Positions 43,660 through 52,727 of a stretch of DNA of 64,000 nucleotides are shown here, one piece after another; position 1 is the stretch's first letter, and every line of letters begins with the position of its first letter. The notes under the pieces are model-generated. The model saw only the letters and a program-made list of their open reading frames with translations, searched no databases and had not been told where the DNA came from. The stretch comes from Sphingobium estronivorans (GTDB lineage Bacteria; Pseudomonadota; Alphaproteobacteria; Sphingomonadales; Sphingomonadaceae): contig NZ_LFCT01000020.1 in the NCBI RefSeq assembly GCF_008692605.1, forward strand, positions 50,185 to 114,184, read 5' to 3'. The position numbers and the translations under genes are program-made.

Positions 43660-44370
43660 ATGTCCGCCATCGTCCAGTTCGAAAATGTCGGCCTGCGCTA
43701 TGGTCTGGATAGCGAGACGCTGTCCGATGTCAGCTTTTCGCTGGCGGGCGGCGGCTTTTATTTCCTGACCGGCGCGTCCGGCGCGGGCAAGACCTCGCTG
43801 CTGAAGCTCCTCTACCTCGCCCAGCGACCCAGCCGGGGCGTCATCCGCCTGTTCGGCGAGGATGTGGTGACACTGCCCCGCAAGCGCCTGCCCGGATTCC
43901 GGCGCCGCATCGGCGTGGTGTTTCAGGATTTCCGGCTGGTCCCGCATCTGTCGGTCTATGACAACATCGCCTTGCCCCTGCGCGTCGCGGGAATGCAGGA
44001 AGCGGACATCGACGCTCCGGTCAGCGAGATGCTGAACTGGGTGGGGCTGGGCGACCGGGGGCAGGCGCGTCCCGCGACCCTCTCGGGCGGCGAACAACAG
44101 CGCGTCGCCATCGCCCGCGCCGTCATCGGACGCCCGGAAATATTGGTGGCGGACGAACCCACCGGCAACGTCGACGCGGACATGGCCCGGCGGCTGCTGA
44201 CCCTGTTCGAAGCGCTCAATCGCCTGGGTACCACCATCGTCGTCGCCACCCACGACCTGCCGCTGATCGCGCAGGTGTCGGGCGCGCAGATGATGAAGCT
44301 GGACAAGGGCCGCCTGTCCGACCCAACCGGATCGCTGCGCTATCCGCCCAAGCCGCAGGTGAACGGCTGA
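43660..44370 (+). CDS. ftsE: Cell division ATP-binding protein FtsE
   Basis: ABC-type ATPase that with FtsX couples septal peptidoglycan hydrolysis to division. The 236-residue product has Walker A TGASGAGKTSLL, GVVFQDFRLVPHLSVYDN (Q-loop), signature TLSGGEQQRVAIARA, Walker B ILVADEPTGNVD and the switch His in VATHDL. The start at 43660 is followed by MSAIVQFENVGLRYG, the usual N-terminus. The stop overlaps ftsX by 1 nt. Confidence 0.93.
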   Translation: MSAIVQFENVGLRYGLDSETLSDVSFSLAGGGFYFLTGASGAGKTSLLKLLYLAQRPSRGVIRLFGEDVVTLPRKRLPGFRRRIGVVFQDFRLVPHLSVYDNIALPLRVAGMQEADIDAPVSEMLNWVGLGDRGQARPATLSGGEQQRVAIARAVIGRPEILVADEPTGNVDADMARRLLTLFEALNRLGTTIVVATHDLPLIAQVSGAQMMKLDKGRLSDPTGSLRYPPKPQVNG

Positions 44371-45296
44371 TGACCTCCGCTTCCCGCATGTCCGACCGTC
44401 GCGCTGCGGCCGCCGCGCGCCATCGGCTGCTCCCGGAAGGACGCGTGGCAGGCCCGATGCCCTGGATCATCGCGATCATGATGTTCCTGACGGTGCTGGC
44501 GGCGGCCACGGGCCTCAGCCTCGGCGCGGCCGTGGAGGCGATGGGCGCCGACCTTGCCGGGCGCGCCACGGTCCAGATTGTTGAGGCCAATGCGGAGCAG
44601 CGCGACCGGCTGAGCGCCATTGTCGCCCAGACCCTGCGCAAGGACGGCACCGTCCGCGCCGTTCGCCCGGTCGCGGCCGCCGCACTGGCCGACCAGATCC
44701 GCCCGTGGCTGGGGCAGGACGCGGCGAGCGGCGACCTGCCGATCCCGGCGCTGATCGACATAGAACTGACTCCCGGCCAGACCCCCGATCAAATTGGCGC
44801 GAAGGTCGAGCGCCTGCGCCACCAGTTGAACGCCGTCTCGCCCAAAATCCGCATCGAACCCCATGCCGCCTTTCTGGCGCCACTGGCCGGGCTGCTTTCG
44901 GCGCTCGGCTGGCTGGCGGCGGGCATCGTGCTGCTGATGACGCTGGCGACCGGCGCGGTGGTGGTGCTGGCTGCCCGCGCCGCGCATGACAGCCACCGGT
45001 CGACCATCGATGTGCTGCACCTGATGGGCGCGACCGATGTGCAGATCGCCCGGCTGTTCCAGCGCCGTATCGGCCTGGACGCGCTGTTCGGCGGGGTCCT
45101 GGGCTTTACCGTTGCGCTGCTGGTCATCGTGCTGCTGGGCACGCGGCTGCTGGCGACCGGCTCCGAATTGCTGAGCGCCATTCATCTGCCCTGGACGAAC
45201 TGGGCGATCCTGGCGGCTTTGCCGGTCGGCGGCGTGCTGCTGGCAACGTTGGCCGCGCGCTGGACCGTGCTGCGGTCGCTGGGGCGGCTGCTGTGA
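44370..45296 (+). CDS. ftsX: Cell division protein FtsX
   Basis: Membrane partner of FtsE. The 308-residue protein has a cytoplasmic N-terminus, a first helix (about 30-53), a periplasmic loop of about 110 residues (the extracellular domain that contacts hydrolase activators), and three C-terminal helices with the FtsX-domain block STIDVLHLMGATDVQIARLFQRR. It is translationally coupled to ftsE (TGATG) and overlaps the YdcF-like gene by 4 nt. Confidence 0.92.
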   Translation: MTSASRMSDRRAAAAARHRLLPEGRVAGPMPWIIAIMMFLTVLAAATGLSLGAAVEAMGADLAGRATVQIVEANAEQRDRLSAIVAQTLRKDGTVRAVRPVAAAALADQIRPWLGQDAASGDLPIPALIDIELTPGQTPDQIGAKVERLRHQLNAVSPKIRIEPHAAFLAPLAGLLSALGWLAAGIVLLMTLATGAVVVLAARAAHDSHRSTIDVLHLMGATDVQIARLFQRRIGLDALFGGVLGFTVALLVIVLLGTRLLATGSELLSAIHLPWTNWAILAALPVGGVLLATLAARWTVLRSLGRLL

Positions 45297-45823
45297 TCGT
45301 CCGCTTCATCGCCGTCACGCTGCTGGCGTGGATGCTGGGCTTCGCGTGGTTCGCGATCTTCCTGCCCCAGCCGCTGGACGGGCGCGAGACCGACGCCATC
45401 GTCGTGCTGACCGGCGGGGCGGGACGGATCGATCGCGGCCTGTCCCTGTTGCAGGACGGCGCGGCGAAACGGATGCTGATCTCCGGCGTCGACCGTTCGG
45501 TCCGCCCGTCCGAGCTGGCGGCGCAATATCACGCGCCCGAACGCCTTTTCACCTGCTGCATCACATTGGGTCGCGAGGCCATCGACACCCGTTCCAACGC
45601 CATCGAAACCGCGCATTGGCTGGAACGGCGCGACTTCAAGACGGTGCGCCTCATCACCACCGACTGGCATATGCGTCGCTCCGCGCTCGAACTGCGCCAA
45701 GCCTTGCCGGGGCGGGTCACGCTGGTCTACGACGCCGTACCCAGCCGCCCCAGCCTCACCATGCTGGCGCGGGAATATAATAAATATCTGCTGCGCCGGG
45801 CTGCGGCGCTGATCGGTATCTGA
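45293..45823 (+). CDS. YdcF-like (DUF218) membrane protein
   Basis: A 176-residue DUF218 protein with one N-terminal helix (about 5-25) and the domain block ETDAIVVLTGGAGRIDRGLSLL, then EAIDTRSNAIETAHWLERRD and VRLITTDWHMRRSALELRQAL. DUF218 proteins such as YdcF, SanA and ElyC affect envelope properties; SanA/ElyC influence cell-wall integrity. The GTG start overlaps ftsX by 4 nt, which places it in the ftsEX operon and supports a role in the envelope. Confidence 0.87.
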   Translation: MIVRFIAVTLLAWMLGFAWFAIFLPQPLDGRETDAIVVLTGGAGRIDRGLSLLQDGAAKRMLISGVDRSVRPSELAAQYHAPERLFTCCITLGREAIDTRSNAIETAHWLERRDFKTVRLITTDWHMRRSALELRQALPGRVTLVYDAVPSRPSLTMLAREYNKYLLRRAAALIGI

Positions 45824-45835
45824 CGGTTTTCCCCC

Positions 45836-46531
45836 ATGCTCACCGCCCTGCGATCCCTGGTTTTCATGCTGGCCTTCTATATCGGCTCGGCGCTGTTCGT
45901 GCTGGCGGCGATGGCGGCGAATCTGGTCACGCCCCGCTCGATCCCGGCCGTGGCCACGCAATGGAGCCGCTTTCACCGCGCCTGCGTTATCTGGCTGCTC
46001 GGGCAGAAAATCCGCGTCGAAGGGGATTTGCCCAAAGGCCCCTATCTCTACATCCTCAAACATGAATCGATGTTCGAGACGATCGACCTGCTCTGCCTGC
46101 TCGATCGTCCGGCCATCGCTGCCAAGCGCGAACTGTTCGACATCCCGTTCTGGGGCGGCATTGCCCGCCGCTATGGCCTGATCCCGATCGAACGCAGCGC
46201 GGGGGCCACCGCCCTGCGCGCGCTGCGCGCCGCCGCCCGGGCCACGACGGCGCAAGGCCGCGCCGTCTGCCTTTTCCCGGAAGGCACCCGCGTTCCCCAT
46301 GGCGAAAGCCCACCGCTGCTGTCCGGTTTCGCCGGCCTTTACGCGCTGCTCGGCCTGCCGGTGGTGCCGATCGCGATCGACAGCGGCCGCGTCTCCCCAC
46401 GCGGCAAGTTCATGAAGCGCGCCGGCACCATCACCTACAAGGTCGGCGAGATCGTCCCTCCCGGCCTCGACCGCCGCGAAGCCGAAGCCCGCGTCCATGC
46501 GGCAATCAATGCACTGAACAAACCCGCTTAG
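45836..46531 (+). CDS. plsC: 1-acyl-sn-glycerol-3-phosphate acyltransferase
   Basis: Acylates lysophosphatidic acid to phosphatidic acid at the inner membrane. The 231-residue product has an N-terminal helix (about 5-30), block I KHESMFETID (His76; the HX4 residue is Glu81 instead of Asp), block II GGIARRYGLIPIER, block III LFPEGTRVP (147-154) and block IV GLPVVPIAIDSG. It is the last gene of the ftsE-ftsX-ydcF-plsC set and its end overlaps the convergent tyrC by 4 nt. Confidence 0.9.
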   Translation: MLTALRSLVFMLAFYIGSALFVLAAMAANLVTPRSIPAVATQWSRFHRACVIWLLGQKIRVEGDLPKGPYLYILKHESMFETIDLLCLLDRPAIAAKRELFDIPFWGGIARRYGLIPIERSAGATALRALRAAARATTAQGRAVCLFPEGTRVPHGESPPLLSGFAGLYALLGLPVVPIAIDSGRVSPRGKFMKRAGTITYKVGEIVPPGLDRREAEARVHAAINALNKPA

Positions 46532-47433
46532 TGCGAGCGGCCGAAGTCGGGCTTGGGATCGTCCTGTCCCTGTTCGATGATCGACCGGCGGATCGCCCGC
46601 GTCCGGGTGAACAGGTTGAACAGCGCATCCCCGTCATTCCACCGGATCGCCCGCTGCAACGCCGACAAATCCTCGGAAAAGCGCTGGAGCATTTCCAGCA
46701 CCGCTTCCTTGTTGGCCAGGAACACGTCCCGCCACATGGTCGGATCGGACGCGGCAATGCGGGTGAAGTCGCGAAAGCCGCCAGCGGAATATTTGATGAC
46801 CTCCGACTGGGTGACATCCTCCAGATCGCTGGCCGTGCCGACGATGGTATAGGCGATCAAGTGCGGCAAGTGGCTGGTCACCGCCAGCACCAGATCATGG
46901 TGCGCCGGGTCCATCATCTCGACATCGGCGCCCACGCGCCGCCACAGTTCAGCGACGCGCTCGACGGCGGCCGGATCGGCCTCCGCAGGCGGCGTCACGA
47001 TGCACCAGCGTCCCCGGAACAGCGAGGCGAAGCCCGACTCCGGCCCGCTATTCTCGGTCCCCGCCACCGGATGCGCCGGAATGACGGTCCGGCCGGGCAA
47101 CGCCGCGCTCAATTGCGCCAGCACATCGCCCTTGCACGATCCCACGTCGCTGACGATCGCCTCGGTGGGCAAATCATCGGCGATCTCCGTCGCTGCCACG
47201 CCCATGGCCCGCACCGGCACGCACAGCACGACCAGATCGGCGTCGGTCACGCTCGCGCCCGCCGTGTCGGTCACGTCGTCGCACAGATCGATCGCCCGCG
47301 CGATCTCCCGGACCCGTGCGTCGGCGTCATAGCCGGTCACCCGCACGGTCGGCATGGTCTCGCGGATCGCCCGCGCCAGCGAAGAGCCGATCAGGCCCAG
47401 CCCGATGATCGTGACCCGCGCGAAGGGCAGCAT
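46528..47433 (-). CDS. tyrC: Prephenate/arogenate (cyclohexadienyl) dehydrogenase
   Basis: Oxidatively decarboxylates prephenate or arogenate on the path to tyrosine. The 301-residue protein has the Rossmann start VTIIGLGLIGSSLARAI, the active-site His regions PAHPVAGTENSGPESG and TSHLPHLIAY, and IKYSAGGFRDFTRIAASDP. Without a chorismate mutase domain it resembles the TyrC-type cyclohexadienyl dehydrogenase described in Zymomonas, a relative. It is coupled to hisC by a TGATG overlap. Confidence 0.9.
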   Translation of the reverse strand: MLPFARVTIIGLGLIGSSLARAIRETMPTVRVTGYDADARVREIARAIDLCDDVTDTAGASVTDADLVVLCVPVRAMGVAATEIADDLPTEAIVSDVGSCKGDVLAQLSAALPGRTVIPAHPVAGTENSGPESGFASLFRGRWCIVTPPAEADPAAVERVAELWRRVGADVEMMDPAHHDLVLAVTSHLPHLIAYTIVGTASDLEDVTQSEVIKYSAGGFRDFTRIAASDPTMWRDVFLANKEAVLEMLQRFSEDLSALQRAIRWNDGDALFNLFTRTRAIRRSIIEQGQDDPKPDFGRSH

Positions 47434-48530
47434 CAGGCCGCTTCCGCCATGGCGCGCAGCCGGGCGGCGACGCGGCGCATCTGATCCTCGCTGCCGATGG
47501 TGATGCGCAGGCCGTTGGGCAGGCCCTGTCCGGGCAGCCAGCGGGTGGCGAAGCCCTCATCCCACAGGCCCTTCATCGCCGCCTCGGCGCTCAGCTTGCC
47601 GTCGAACAGGATGAGGAGGAAATTCGCCTTGCTCGGCACGGCGCGCAGGCCATGGTTGGATAGCGCGGCGACTTCGCCCGCCAGCCATTCGCGCCACTGG
47701 CGGTTATGCACCCGGCTCGCCTCGACCCAGGCGGTATCGTTCACCGCCGCCACCGCCGCCGCCTGTCCGGCCGTGGTCACGTTGAACGGCGCCCGGATGC
47801 GATGCAGCACGTCGATCACATCGGCGCTGGCATAGCCCCAGCCGATCCGCTCGGCGGCGAGGCCGTAAATCTTGGAGAAGGTCCGCGTCACGAACACATT
47901 GGATGCCGTCCGCGCCAGTTCCAGCCCGCCATCATCCTCATCCGCGTCCAGATATTCGGCATAGGCCTGATCCAGCACGAACAGGATGTCGGGCCGCAGC
48001 CCCGCATGCAGCCGCGCAATCTCCGCGCGCGAGGTCATGGTGCCGGTCGGATTGTTTGGATTGGCGAGGAAGACGACCTTGGTCTTGTCCGTCACCGCCG
48101 CCAGCAGCGCATCGACATCGGTGGCATAATCCTGGTCCGGCGCGATCACGGGCGTGGCCCCCACGCGCCGCGCCGCGATGTCATAGACCGAAAATCCGTA
48201 GCGGACGTAGAGAATCTCATCCCCCGGCCCGGCATAGGCGCTCGCCGCGATATGCAGCAGTTCGTCCGATCCGGTGCCGTAGATCACCCGCGCCGGGTCC
48301 AGCCCATGCACGGTCGCAATCGCCTCGCGCAGCTTGGCTGCGCCGGGATCGGGATAGGTGGCAAGGTCCGCCGTCGCCGCCACCAGAGCGGCCCGCGCCG
48401 CCTCCCCCGTGCCCAGCGGATTTTCATTGGCGGACAGCTTCACCAGCACGCGGCCGTCATCGGCGGCCGACTTGCCCGGCACATAGGGCGAAATACCGAG
48501 AATCCAGTCTTTGGGGGCAGGCTTTGTCAT
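47433..48530 (-). CDS. hisC: Histidinol-phosphate/aromatic aminotransferase
   Basis: PLP-dependent class I/II aminotransferase of 365 residues. [37 protein letters not shown] ligand region, [11 protein letters not shown] and [19 protein letters not shown] (the Lys in TFSKIYGLA binds PLP) are all present. HisC-type enzymes in this group often also transaminate aromatic keto acids or prephenate, and coupling to tyrC fits an additional role in Tyr/Phe synthesis. The start at 48530 gives the family N-terminus. Confidence 0.92.
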   Translation of the reverse strand: MTKPAPKDWILGISPYVPGKSAADDGRVLVKLSANENPLGTGEAARAALVAATADLATYPDPGAAKLREAIATVHGLDPARVIYGTGSDELLHIAASAYAGPGDEILYVRYGFSVYDIAARRVGATPVIAPDQDYATDVDALLAAVTDKTKVVFLANPNNPTGTMTSRAEIARLHAGLRPDILFVLDQAYAEYLDADEDDGGLELARTASNVFVTRTFSKIYGLAAERIGWGYASADVIDVLHRIRAPFNVTTAGQAAAVAAVNDTAWVEASRVHNRQWREWLAGEVAALSNHGLRAVPSKANFLLILFDGKLSAEAAMKGLWDEGFATRWLPGQGLPNGLRITIGSEDQMRRVAARLRAMAEAA

Positions 48531-48580
48531 GGCCCGCGCTTTAGCGTCATCGAAGCGAAACGCAAAGTGCCAGCATGTCC

Positions 48581-49531
48581 CTACACCACCGGGGTCAGCA
48601 ACGGCTCCCCCGCCGCCCACGCATCCAGATTCGCCAGCACCAGATCGGCCATCCCCTTGCGCGTCTCGATCGTGGCGCTGCCCTGATGCGGTTGCAGCAC
48701 GACATGATCCATGGCGAACAGCGCCTCAGGCACATGCGGTTCATCCGCGAACACGTCGAGGCCCGCGCCCGCGATCCGCCGGTCCGCCAGCGCCGCCACC
48801 AGCGCGTCCTCATCGATCACGCTGCCTCGGCTGATATTGACGATGAACCCCGCCGGCCCCAGCGCGTCGAGCATGGCGGCATCGACGAGTCTCCGTGCTT
48901 CCGGCCCGCCGGAGGTCGCGACGATGATGACATCGCTCTGCGCCGCGAAATCCAGCGCATCAGCGACATAGCGATAGGCGGTATCCGCCGCCGGCCGCCG
49001 GTTATGATAAAGGATCTCGCCTGCCACCGGCTCCAGCCGCCGGGCGATGGCGCGCCCGATCCTGCCCAGCCCCAATATCCCGATCCGCTTGCCCGTCACG
49101 CGGCCGCACAGCGCCGGCCTGACGCCCCGCGCCCAGTCGCCCGCCCGCACCATCCGGTCATGGGCGGCGATATGGCGCACCGTCGCATAAAGCAGGCCCA
49201 CCGCCAGATCGGCCACATCGTCGGTCAGCACGTCGGGCGTGTTGGTGACACGGATACCCTTGGCCCGGGCATGATCGACATCGACCTTGTCATAGCCGAC
49301 CGAAAAGAGGCCGATCATCTCCAGACGGGGCAAGGCATCCATGATCGCTGCGGAGGCGCCGACCGACCCGAAGGAAACCAGCGCCCACGCCTCCCGCACC
49401 TGCGGCGGCAGTGCGGCCGGATCGGCATCCGCCGCCACGGCATGGACGATAAAGCGCCGGGCCAGCGCGTCATCGAGATAGGGATAGAGCGGGCCAAGGA
49501 CGACAATGGGGATGGGGGCGTTATCGGTCAT
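48581..49531 (-). CDS. D-2-hydroxyacid dehydrogenase (glyoxylate/hydroxypyruvate reductase-like)
   Basis: NAD(P)-dependent D-isomer-specific dehydrogenase of 316 residues. Nucleotide motif [16 protein letters not shown], catalytic Arg in [10 protein letters not shown], Glu in [10 protein letters not shown] and His in [15 protein letters not shown] (usual order Arg-Glu-His). [11 protein letters not shown] near residue 80 is the substrate-domain signature. It most resembles glyoxylate/hydroxypyruvate reductases, but lactate-like substrates cannot be ruled out. It lies 50 bases upstream of hisC on the same strand. Confidence 0.87.
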   Translation of the reverse strand: MTDNAPIPIVVLGPLYPYLDDALARRFIVHAVAADADPAALPPQVREAWALVSFGSVGASAAIMDALPRLEMIGLFSVGYDKVDVDHARAKGIRVTNTPDVLTDDVADLAVGLLYATVRHIAAHDRMVRAGDWARGVRPALCGRVTGKRIGILGLGRIGRAIARRLEPVAGEILYHNRRPAADTAYRYVADALDFAAQSDVIIVATSGGPEARRLVDAAMLDALGPAGFIVNISRGSVIDEDALVAALADRRIAGAGLDVFADEPHVPEALFAMDHVVLQPHQGSATIETRKGMADLVLANLDAWAAGEPLLTPVV

Positions 49532-49586
49532 GCCCGGCCTGTAGGATAAAGGACCTCCGGTTGACAGACGTCAGCCCGGCCCCGGC

Positions 49587-51164
49587 CTATCTTTCCTTGG
49601 TCGCGCTGAACCTGACCTTGGGATGGCGCTCCTGCTGGTAGCTAATGTCCCAGGCGCTCTTTGCCATGAAGACGAGGTTGCCGTCGCGATCCTTGGCCAT
49701 ATTGGCGCTGTTGAACGCGACCAGATCCTTGACCGCCGCGTCGTCCCCCGAAACCCAGCGCGCGGTATCGAAGGGCGACTGTTCCAGCCCCGCCGCGACC
49801 TTATATTCCGCGTCCAGCCGCGAAATCAGCACCTCCAGCTGCAACTGGCCGACGACGCCGACGATCCAGTTCGACCCGATTTCGGGATAGAAAACCTGAA
49901 TCACGCCCTCTTCGGAAAGGTCGTCCAGCGCCTTGCGAAGCTGCTTGGTCTTGGTCGGGTCCTTGAGCGCCACGCGGCGCAGGATTTCCGGCGCGAAATT
50001 GGGCAAGCCCGTGAAGCGCAGGCCCGGCTTTTCGGACAGCGTGTCGCCCACGCGCAGCGCGCCATGATTGGGAATGCCGATGATGTCGCCGGGAAAGGCT
50101 TCGTCCGCCAACTCACGATCCTGCGCGAAAAACAGGATCGGGGAGTGGACGGCCAGCGGCTTGCCGCTGCCCGACGGAGTTAGCTTCATGCCGCGCCGGA
50201 ACTTGCCTGAAACCAGCCGCATGAAGGCGATGCGGTCGCGATGCATCGGGTCCATATTGGCCTGCACCTTGAAGATGAAGCCGGTGACTTCATTCTGCTC
50301 CGGCTCGACGGCGGCGGGTTCGGCGGGCTGGGCACGGGGCGGCGGAGCGTGCTGGCCCAGCGCGTCGATCAGTTCGGTCACCCCGAACAGCTTCAGCGCC
50401 GATCCGAAATAGACGGGGGTCAGGTCGCCCGCCCGGTACCGTTCAAGGTCAAATTCGGCATAGCCGCCCTGCGCGAGTTCCGCTTCCTCGCGCAGCTTCT
50501 CCAGCGCGCGGGGGGACAGATAATCGGCCAGCCTGGGGTCATCGACACCGCTGAACTGATGCCGCGTGCCGTCAAATTCCTTGGATGGCCCGCTGGGCTG
50601 CATCAGCCGGTTGGTGGCGAAGTCGTAAATGCCCTCAAACTCGCCGCCCATGCCGACCGGCCAGCTCATCGGGCAGACGTCGAGCTGCAACTGGTCCGCC
50701 ACTTCGTCGAGCAGGCCGAAAGTCTCGCGGCCTTCGCGGTCCACCTTGTTGACGAAGGTGATGATGGGCACGTTGCGCAGGCGGCAGACCTCGAACAGCT
50801 TGCGGGTCTGCGGCTCGATGCCCTTGGCCGCGTCGATCACCATCACGGCGCTGTCCACGGCGGTCAGCGTGCGATAGGTATCCTCGCTGAAATCCTCGTG
50901 GCCCGGTGTGTCGAGCAGGTTGAAGGTGATCGTGTCGCCATCGCGCGTTCGCTCGAAGGTCATGACCGAGCTGGTCACGGAAATCCCGCGCTGCTGTTCG
51001 ATCTTCATCCAGTCCGACCGGGCGCGCCGGTTCGCGCCGCGCGCCTTCACCTCGCCGGCCAGGTGGATCGCGCCGCCCTCCAGCAGCAGCTTTTCGGTCA
51101 GCGTGGTCTTGCCCGCGTCAGGGTGCGAGATGATGGCAAAGGTGCGGCGGGAAGGAATGCTCAT
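49587..51164 (-). CDS. prfC: Peptide chain release factor 3
   Basis: Translational GTPase that recycles RF1/RF2 from the ribosome. The 525-residue product has G1 ISHPDAGKTTLTE, the switch region EQQRGISVTSSVM, G3 LLDTPGHEDFSEDTY, G4 FVNKVDRE and the RF3 C-terminal domain ending VRFSATKER. Length is normal. An upstream frame adds 68 residues without similarity; the ATG at 51164 is the family start. It is monocistronic between two metabolic genes. Confidence 0.95.
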   Translation of the reverse strand: MSIPSRRTFAIISHPDAGKTTLTEKLLLEGGAIHLAGEVKARGANRRARSDWMKIEQQRGISVTSSVMTFERTRDGDTITFNLLDTPGHEDFSEDTYRTLTAVDSAVMVIDAAKGIEPQTRKLFEVCRLRNVPIITFVNKVDREGRETFGLLDEVADQLQLDVCPMSWPVGMGGEFEGIYDFATNRLMQPSGPSKEFDGTRHQFSGVDDPRLADYLSPRALEKLREEAELAQGGYAEFDLERYRAGDLTPVYFGSALKLFGVTELIDALGQHAPPPRAQPAEPAAVEPEQNEVTGFIFKVQANMDPMHRDRIAFMRLVSGKFRRGMKLTPSGSGKPLAVHSPILFFAQDRELADEAFPGDIIGIPNHGALRVGDTLSEKPGLRFTGLPNFAPEILRRVALKDPTKTKQLRKALDDLSEEGVIQVFYPEIGSNWIVGVVGQLQLEVLISRLDAEYKVAAGLEQSPFDTARWVSGDDAAVKDLVAFNSANMAKDRDGNLVFMAKSAWDISYQQERHPKVRFSATKER

Positions 51165-51208
51165 GGGCGGCCCATATAGCGAGTCCTTCCGGATTCGCCA
51201 GCCGTGCC

Positions 51209-52090
51209 TCAGCCGGCGATGCCAACATCCATGCGGAACCGCCGCTCCCCGCCGGGGGCGAGCCGCATGATGCCCTGCTTTTCCCACACATCGCCGGTAA
51301 AACCGACCGGATCGGCCATCCCGGCCCAAGGCTCGACGCAGAGATAGGGCGCGCCCGGCTTCTGCCACAGCCCAAGCCAGGGCGTGTCGGGAAAGTCGAT
51401 CCGAAGCCCGGTCCGCCCCGGCACGCCCCAGAACAGGCTGCGGCTCTCCAGCCGGTTCCAGATCAGCGCGTCCCCCTCGAACATGGCATGGGTCGGCGCC
51501 AATATCTTGCCCTCGACCGGCGACGGCGCGCTTTCCAGCGCGATCAGGCCCGGCTCATCGCCCACCTTGCGGATCGGCGCGGGCTCGGCCTTCTCGAACA
51601 GCACCCGATGCTCTTCCGCCGTCCCGCCATAGGGGAGAGGCCAGGCAAAGGCGGGGTGGTAGCCAAAGGAAAAGGGCATGTCGGTGCCGCCCCGATTGGC
51701 GACCGTCGCGGTCATCCGCAATGTCCGCCCCTCGACCAAGAAACGCATGTCCAGCCGAAAATCGAAGGGATAGGCCGCGCGCGTCTCCGCATCCGCCTCC
51801 AGCCGGAAGGTCACGGCATCGGCGCTGCGTTCTGCCACGGCAAACTTCTCTCGCCGCGCAAAGCCATGCTGCGGCATCGGATATTCCCGGCCCTCGAAAC
51901 GATAGGCATCATTCCGCGACCGCCCGACAAAGGGAAAGAGCAAGGGCGCATGCCCCGTCCACCAGCGCGGATCGGCATCGGTCATCAATTCACGCCCGTC
52001 CGCATCCTTGAACGACCACAGCTCCGCGCCCAGCGGATGGATGCTGGCGCTCAGGCCGTTCGAAGCGATGCTGATGAAATCGTCCGCCAT
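51209..52090 (-). CDS. Aldose 1-epimerase-like protein
   Basis: A 293-residue galactose-mutarotase-fold protein of the LacX/YeaD-like group. Conserved elements: GAELWSFKDADGRELMTDAD at the N-terminus, WWTGHAPLLFPFVGRS, MPQHGFARREKF (His), FSFGYHPAFAWPL (His) and CVEPWAGMADP with the catalytic Glu. Such proteins epimerise hexoses or hexose 6-phosphates; the exact sugar is unknown. The upstream gene at 52187 is divergent. Confidence 0.86.
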   Translation of the reverse strand: MADDFISIASNGLSASIHPLGAELWSFKDADGRELMTDADPRWWTGHAPLLFPFVGRSRNDAYRFEGREYPMPQHGFARREKFAVAERSADAVTFRLEADAETRAAYPFDFRLDMRFLVEGRTLRMTATVANRGGTDMPFSFGYHPAFAWPLPYGGTAEEHRVLFEKAEPAPIRKVGDEPGLIALESAPSPVEGKILAPTHAMFEGDALIWNRLESRSLFWGVPGRTGLRIDFPDTPWLGLWQKPGAPYLCVEPWAGMADPVGFTGDVWEKQGIMRLAPGGERRFRMDVGIAG

Positions 52091-52186
52091 GGGCTCAAAT
52101 CTCCTTGGGCACCGGCATAACGATGAAGCCGGCAAGGAACCACGCCCTATCTCAAGCGGTTGCAGAAGCAACACGGAGAAAAATGA

Positions 52187-52714
52187 ATGAAATGGATCGG
52201 GGTAGCTGCGCTACTGTTCTTGTCGACCTCCGCCATCGCGCAGGAGCAGGGGAAAAAAGACGACACTCTCAAAAAAGCCGGCAACATCGCCACCCAACCG
52301 GCCCGGGACGTCGGCATCGACAAGGGCAAGATTCCGCAAGTCCTGCAAGATGCGGTGGAGAATCCTTACAGGCGCCCGCCGTCGCGGACCTGCAAGGGGC
52401 TGAAATCCTCGCTCGATGAACTGGACGCCGTCCTTGGCCCGGATTTCACCGTCAGCCAGAAGGCCAATGAGAACCGCACCGGCAAGATCGCGGAAGCGGT
52501 CGGCAAGACGATCGTCAATTCGATCATCCCCTTTCGCGGCCTGGTGCGGGAGATCAGCGGCGCCGCGCCTGCCGAGCGTCGCCTGCAAGCCGCCGTCACC
52601 GCCGGCATCGCCCGGCGCGGCTATCTGCGCGGGCTGGCGGCGGACAAGGGCTGCAAGATCATGAGTCCGCCGCCGACCCCGCAGGAAAAGGCAGAGGGCG
52701 CCGCCGGAAAATAG
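52187..52714 (+). CDS. Secreted/periplasmic hypothetical protein
   Basis: A 175-residue protein with a Sec signal peptide (MKWIGVAALLFLSTSAIAQE, cleavage probably after AIA). The mature part is charged and helical, with two Cys (SRTCKGLKSS and DKGCKIM) that may form a disulfide, and no membrane helix. I do not recognise a family. ACGGAGAAAA precedes the ATG. Its 3' end meets pheT tail to tail with 13 bases between. Confidence 0.7.
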   Translation: MKWIGVAALLFLSTSAIAQEQGKKDDTLKKAGNIATQPARDVGIDKGKIPQVLQDAVENPYRRPPSRTCKGLKSSLDELDAVLGPDFTVSQKANENRTGKIAEAVGKTIVNSIIPFRGLVREISGAAPAERRLQAAVTAGIARRGYLRGLAADKGCKIMSPPPTPQEKAEGAAGK

Positions 52715-52727
52715 GCGCCCCCCAACC

